Shown here: piece after piece, positions 21,350-21,680 of the stretch
Layout: every line of letters begins with the position of its first letter
How positions within the stretch are numbered: the stretch's first letter is position 1
Origin: an uncultured Clostridia bacterium
GTDB lineage: Bacteria; Bacillota; Clostridia; Oscillospirales; Acutalibacteraceae
NCBI GenBank assembly: GCA_937884975.1
Contig: CAKZZS010000075.1
Span: 1 to 21,680, forward strand
Direction: 5' to 3'
Length of the DNA stretch: 21,680 nt
Program-made: the position numbers and the translations under genes
The notes under the pieces: model-generated
The model's input: the letters and a program-made list of their open reading frames with translations, nothing else
Database searches by the model: none
Told to the model about the DNA's origin: nothing

Positions 21350-21597
21350 AGCCGTGTCATTTTCAAAAAAATTTTAAACTTTACAGTAGGTGTCAAGTCA
21401 AGGCTTTTTTCAAATTTATTTTAAATCAATGTCAAAGAAATAAAAAGCACCGATTACTTGCATTTTGTCAAGCAGAGCTTGCAAAGATGATATTTTCAAT
21501 TTTCAGCGTAGCAGAGAAAAACCGCTCCGTCAATAGAAAAACGGATAATTGAACTCTACTTTTAGTAGAAATTTGTCTTTGAATGTATTCTGACTTT
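21350..21597. other. Intergenic region upstream of the LRR gene, no gene seen
   Basis: The region is AT-rich and contains several TGTCAA-like words (near 21391, 21430 and 21467), which on the - strand read as -35-like TTGACA or TTGACT. Two small palindromes are present: CAAGC-AGA-GCTTG near 21469-21481 and TCTACT-TTT-AGTAGA (21555-21569). No open frame has a ribosome binding site. Confidence 0.4.
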
Positions 21598-21680
21598 GAC
21601 GGGCGGATAATATCCGCCCCTACGTGTTTGCCCTGACGGGCAAATTGTCGCTGTCGGCGACAACGGGATGTCGAGGTTAC
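21598..21680. repeat. Start of another composite repeat copy (cut by window edge)
   Basis: GGGCGGATAATATCCGCCC (21600-21618) is followed by CTACG, then TTTGCCC-TGAC-GGGCAAA and TTGTCGC-TGTCG-GCGACAA. The order and the linker CTACG match the GC-rich palindrome part of the 18847-19395 units, but the stems have different sequence. The element continues beyond the right edge. Confidence 0.75.

Noticed and set aside
21343..21552. 69-residue open frame upstream of the LRR gene on the + strand
   Set aside because: It has no ribosome binding site or recognisable domain and crosses the LRR promoter.

Overview
The window looks like a chromosomal segment from a low-to-moderate GC anaerobic Firmicute, most likely a gut Clostridium of the Oscillospirales/Ruminococcaceae type. 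The clues are a CtsR-McsA-McsB-ClpC stress operon, strong AGGAGG-type ribosome binding sites, a C-GCAxxG-C-C protein, a Nim-like flavoprotein, and a secreted leucine-rich-repeat protein ending in a dockerin-like module. Genus-level assignment is not possible by eye. No tRNA, rRNA or CRISPR array was seen.

Layout. (1) Positions 1-1911 (- strand) are AT-rich and look acquired: the start of one GNAT acetyltransferase, a tandem-GNAT fusion, a probable gene remnant, and an orphan TnpV-family transposon protein. (2) Positions 1979-8528 hold nine tightly packed - strand genes that look like one operon. They run from an RlmD-type rRNA methyltransferase through a SAM methyltransferase, TfoX-like protein, GNAT, membrane-anchored EEP-fold enzyme, Nim-like protein, C-GCAxxG protein and Dabb protein to a polysaccharide pyruvyl transferase. 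A good sigma-A promoter sits before the first gene and a hairpin after the last. (3) Positions 8587-12451 hold a small lipoprotein gene and, diverging from it, a MacA-like adaptor, a MacB-like permease and a small membrane protein, with no ABC ATPase gene beside them. (4) Positions 12697-17263 carry ctsR-mcsA-mcsB-clpC (- strand), whose promoter is flanked by two perfect CtsR operators. (5) Positions 17450-19439 hold a 38-residue Cys/Gly/Asn-rich membrane microprotein, an MltG-like lipoprotein and a large amount of structured repeat DNA. (6) Positions 19482-21680 hold a phosphoribosyltransferase, a convergent LRR-dockerin gene and another piece of repeat.

The most unusual content is the repeat family. 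One form is a string of short, mostly unrelated palindromes separated by a constant 7-bp spacer, GTGAAGT or its complement ACTTCAC (17570-17720). The spacer orientation flips once in the middle, so the array is inverted as a whole. The same spacer-palindrome string recurs inside a 274/275-bp tandem duplication (18847-19439), joined to GC-rich palindromes and to a boundary box that contains CATTCTGA. A further inverted copy of the boundary modules lies at 12519-12626 and another piece at 21598-21680. Between the two tandem copies one stem differs by a matched insertion in both arms that keeps pairing intact. This suggests a modular, BOX- or REP-like element in which hairpin formation matters more than sequence.

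A second notable point is McsB. It keeps the guanido-kinase fold and the RDxxRA phosphoarginine-binding motif, but the position of the conserved active-site cysteine is a lysine and one of the acidic pair is Asp rather than Glu.
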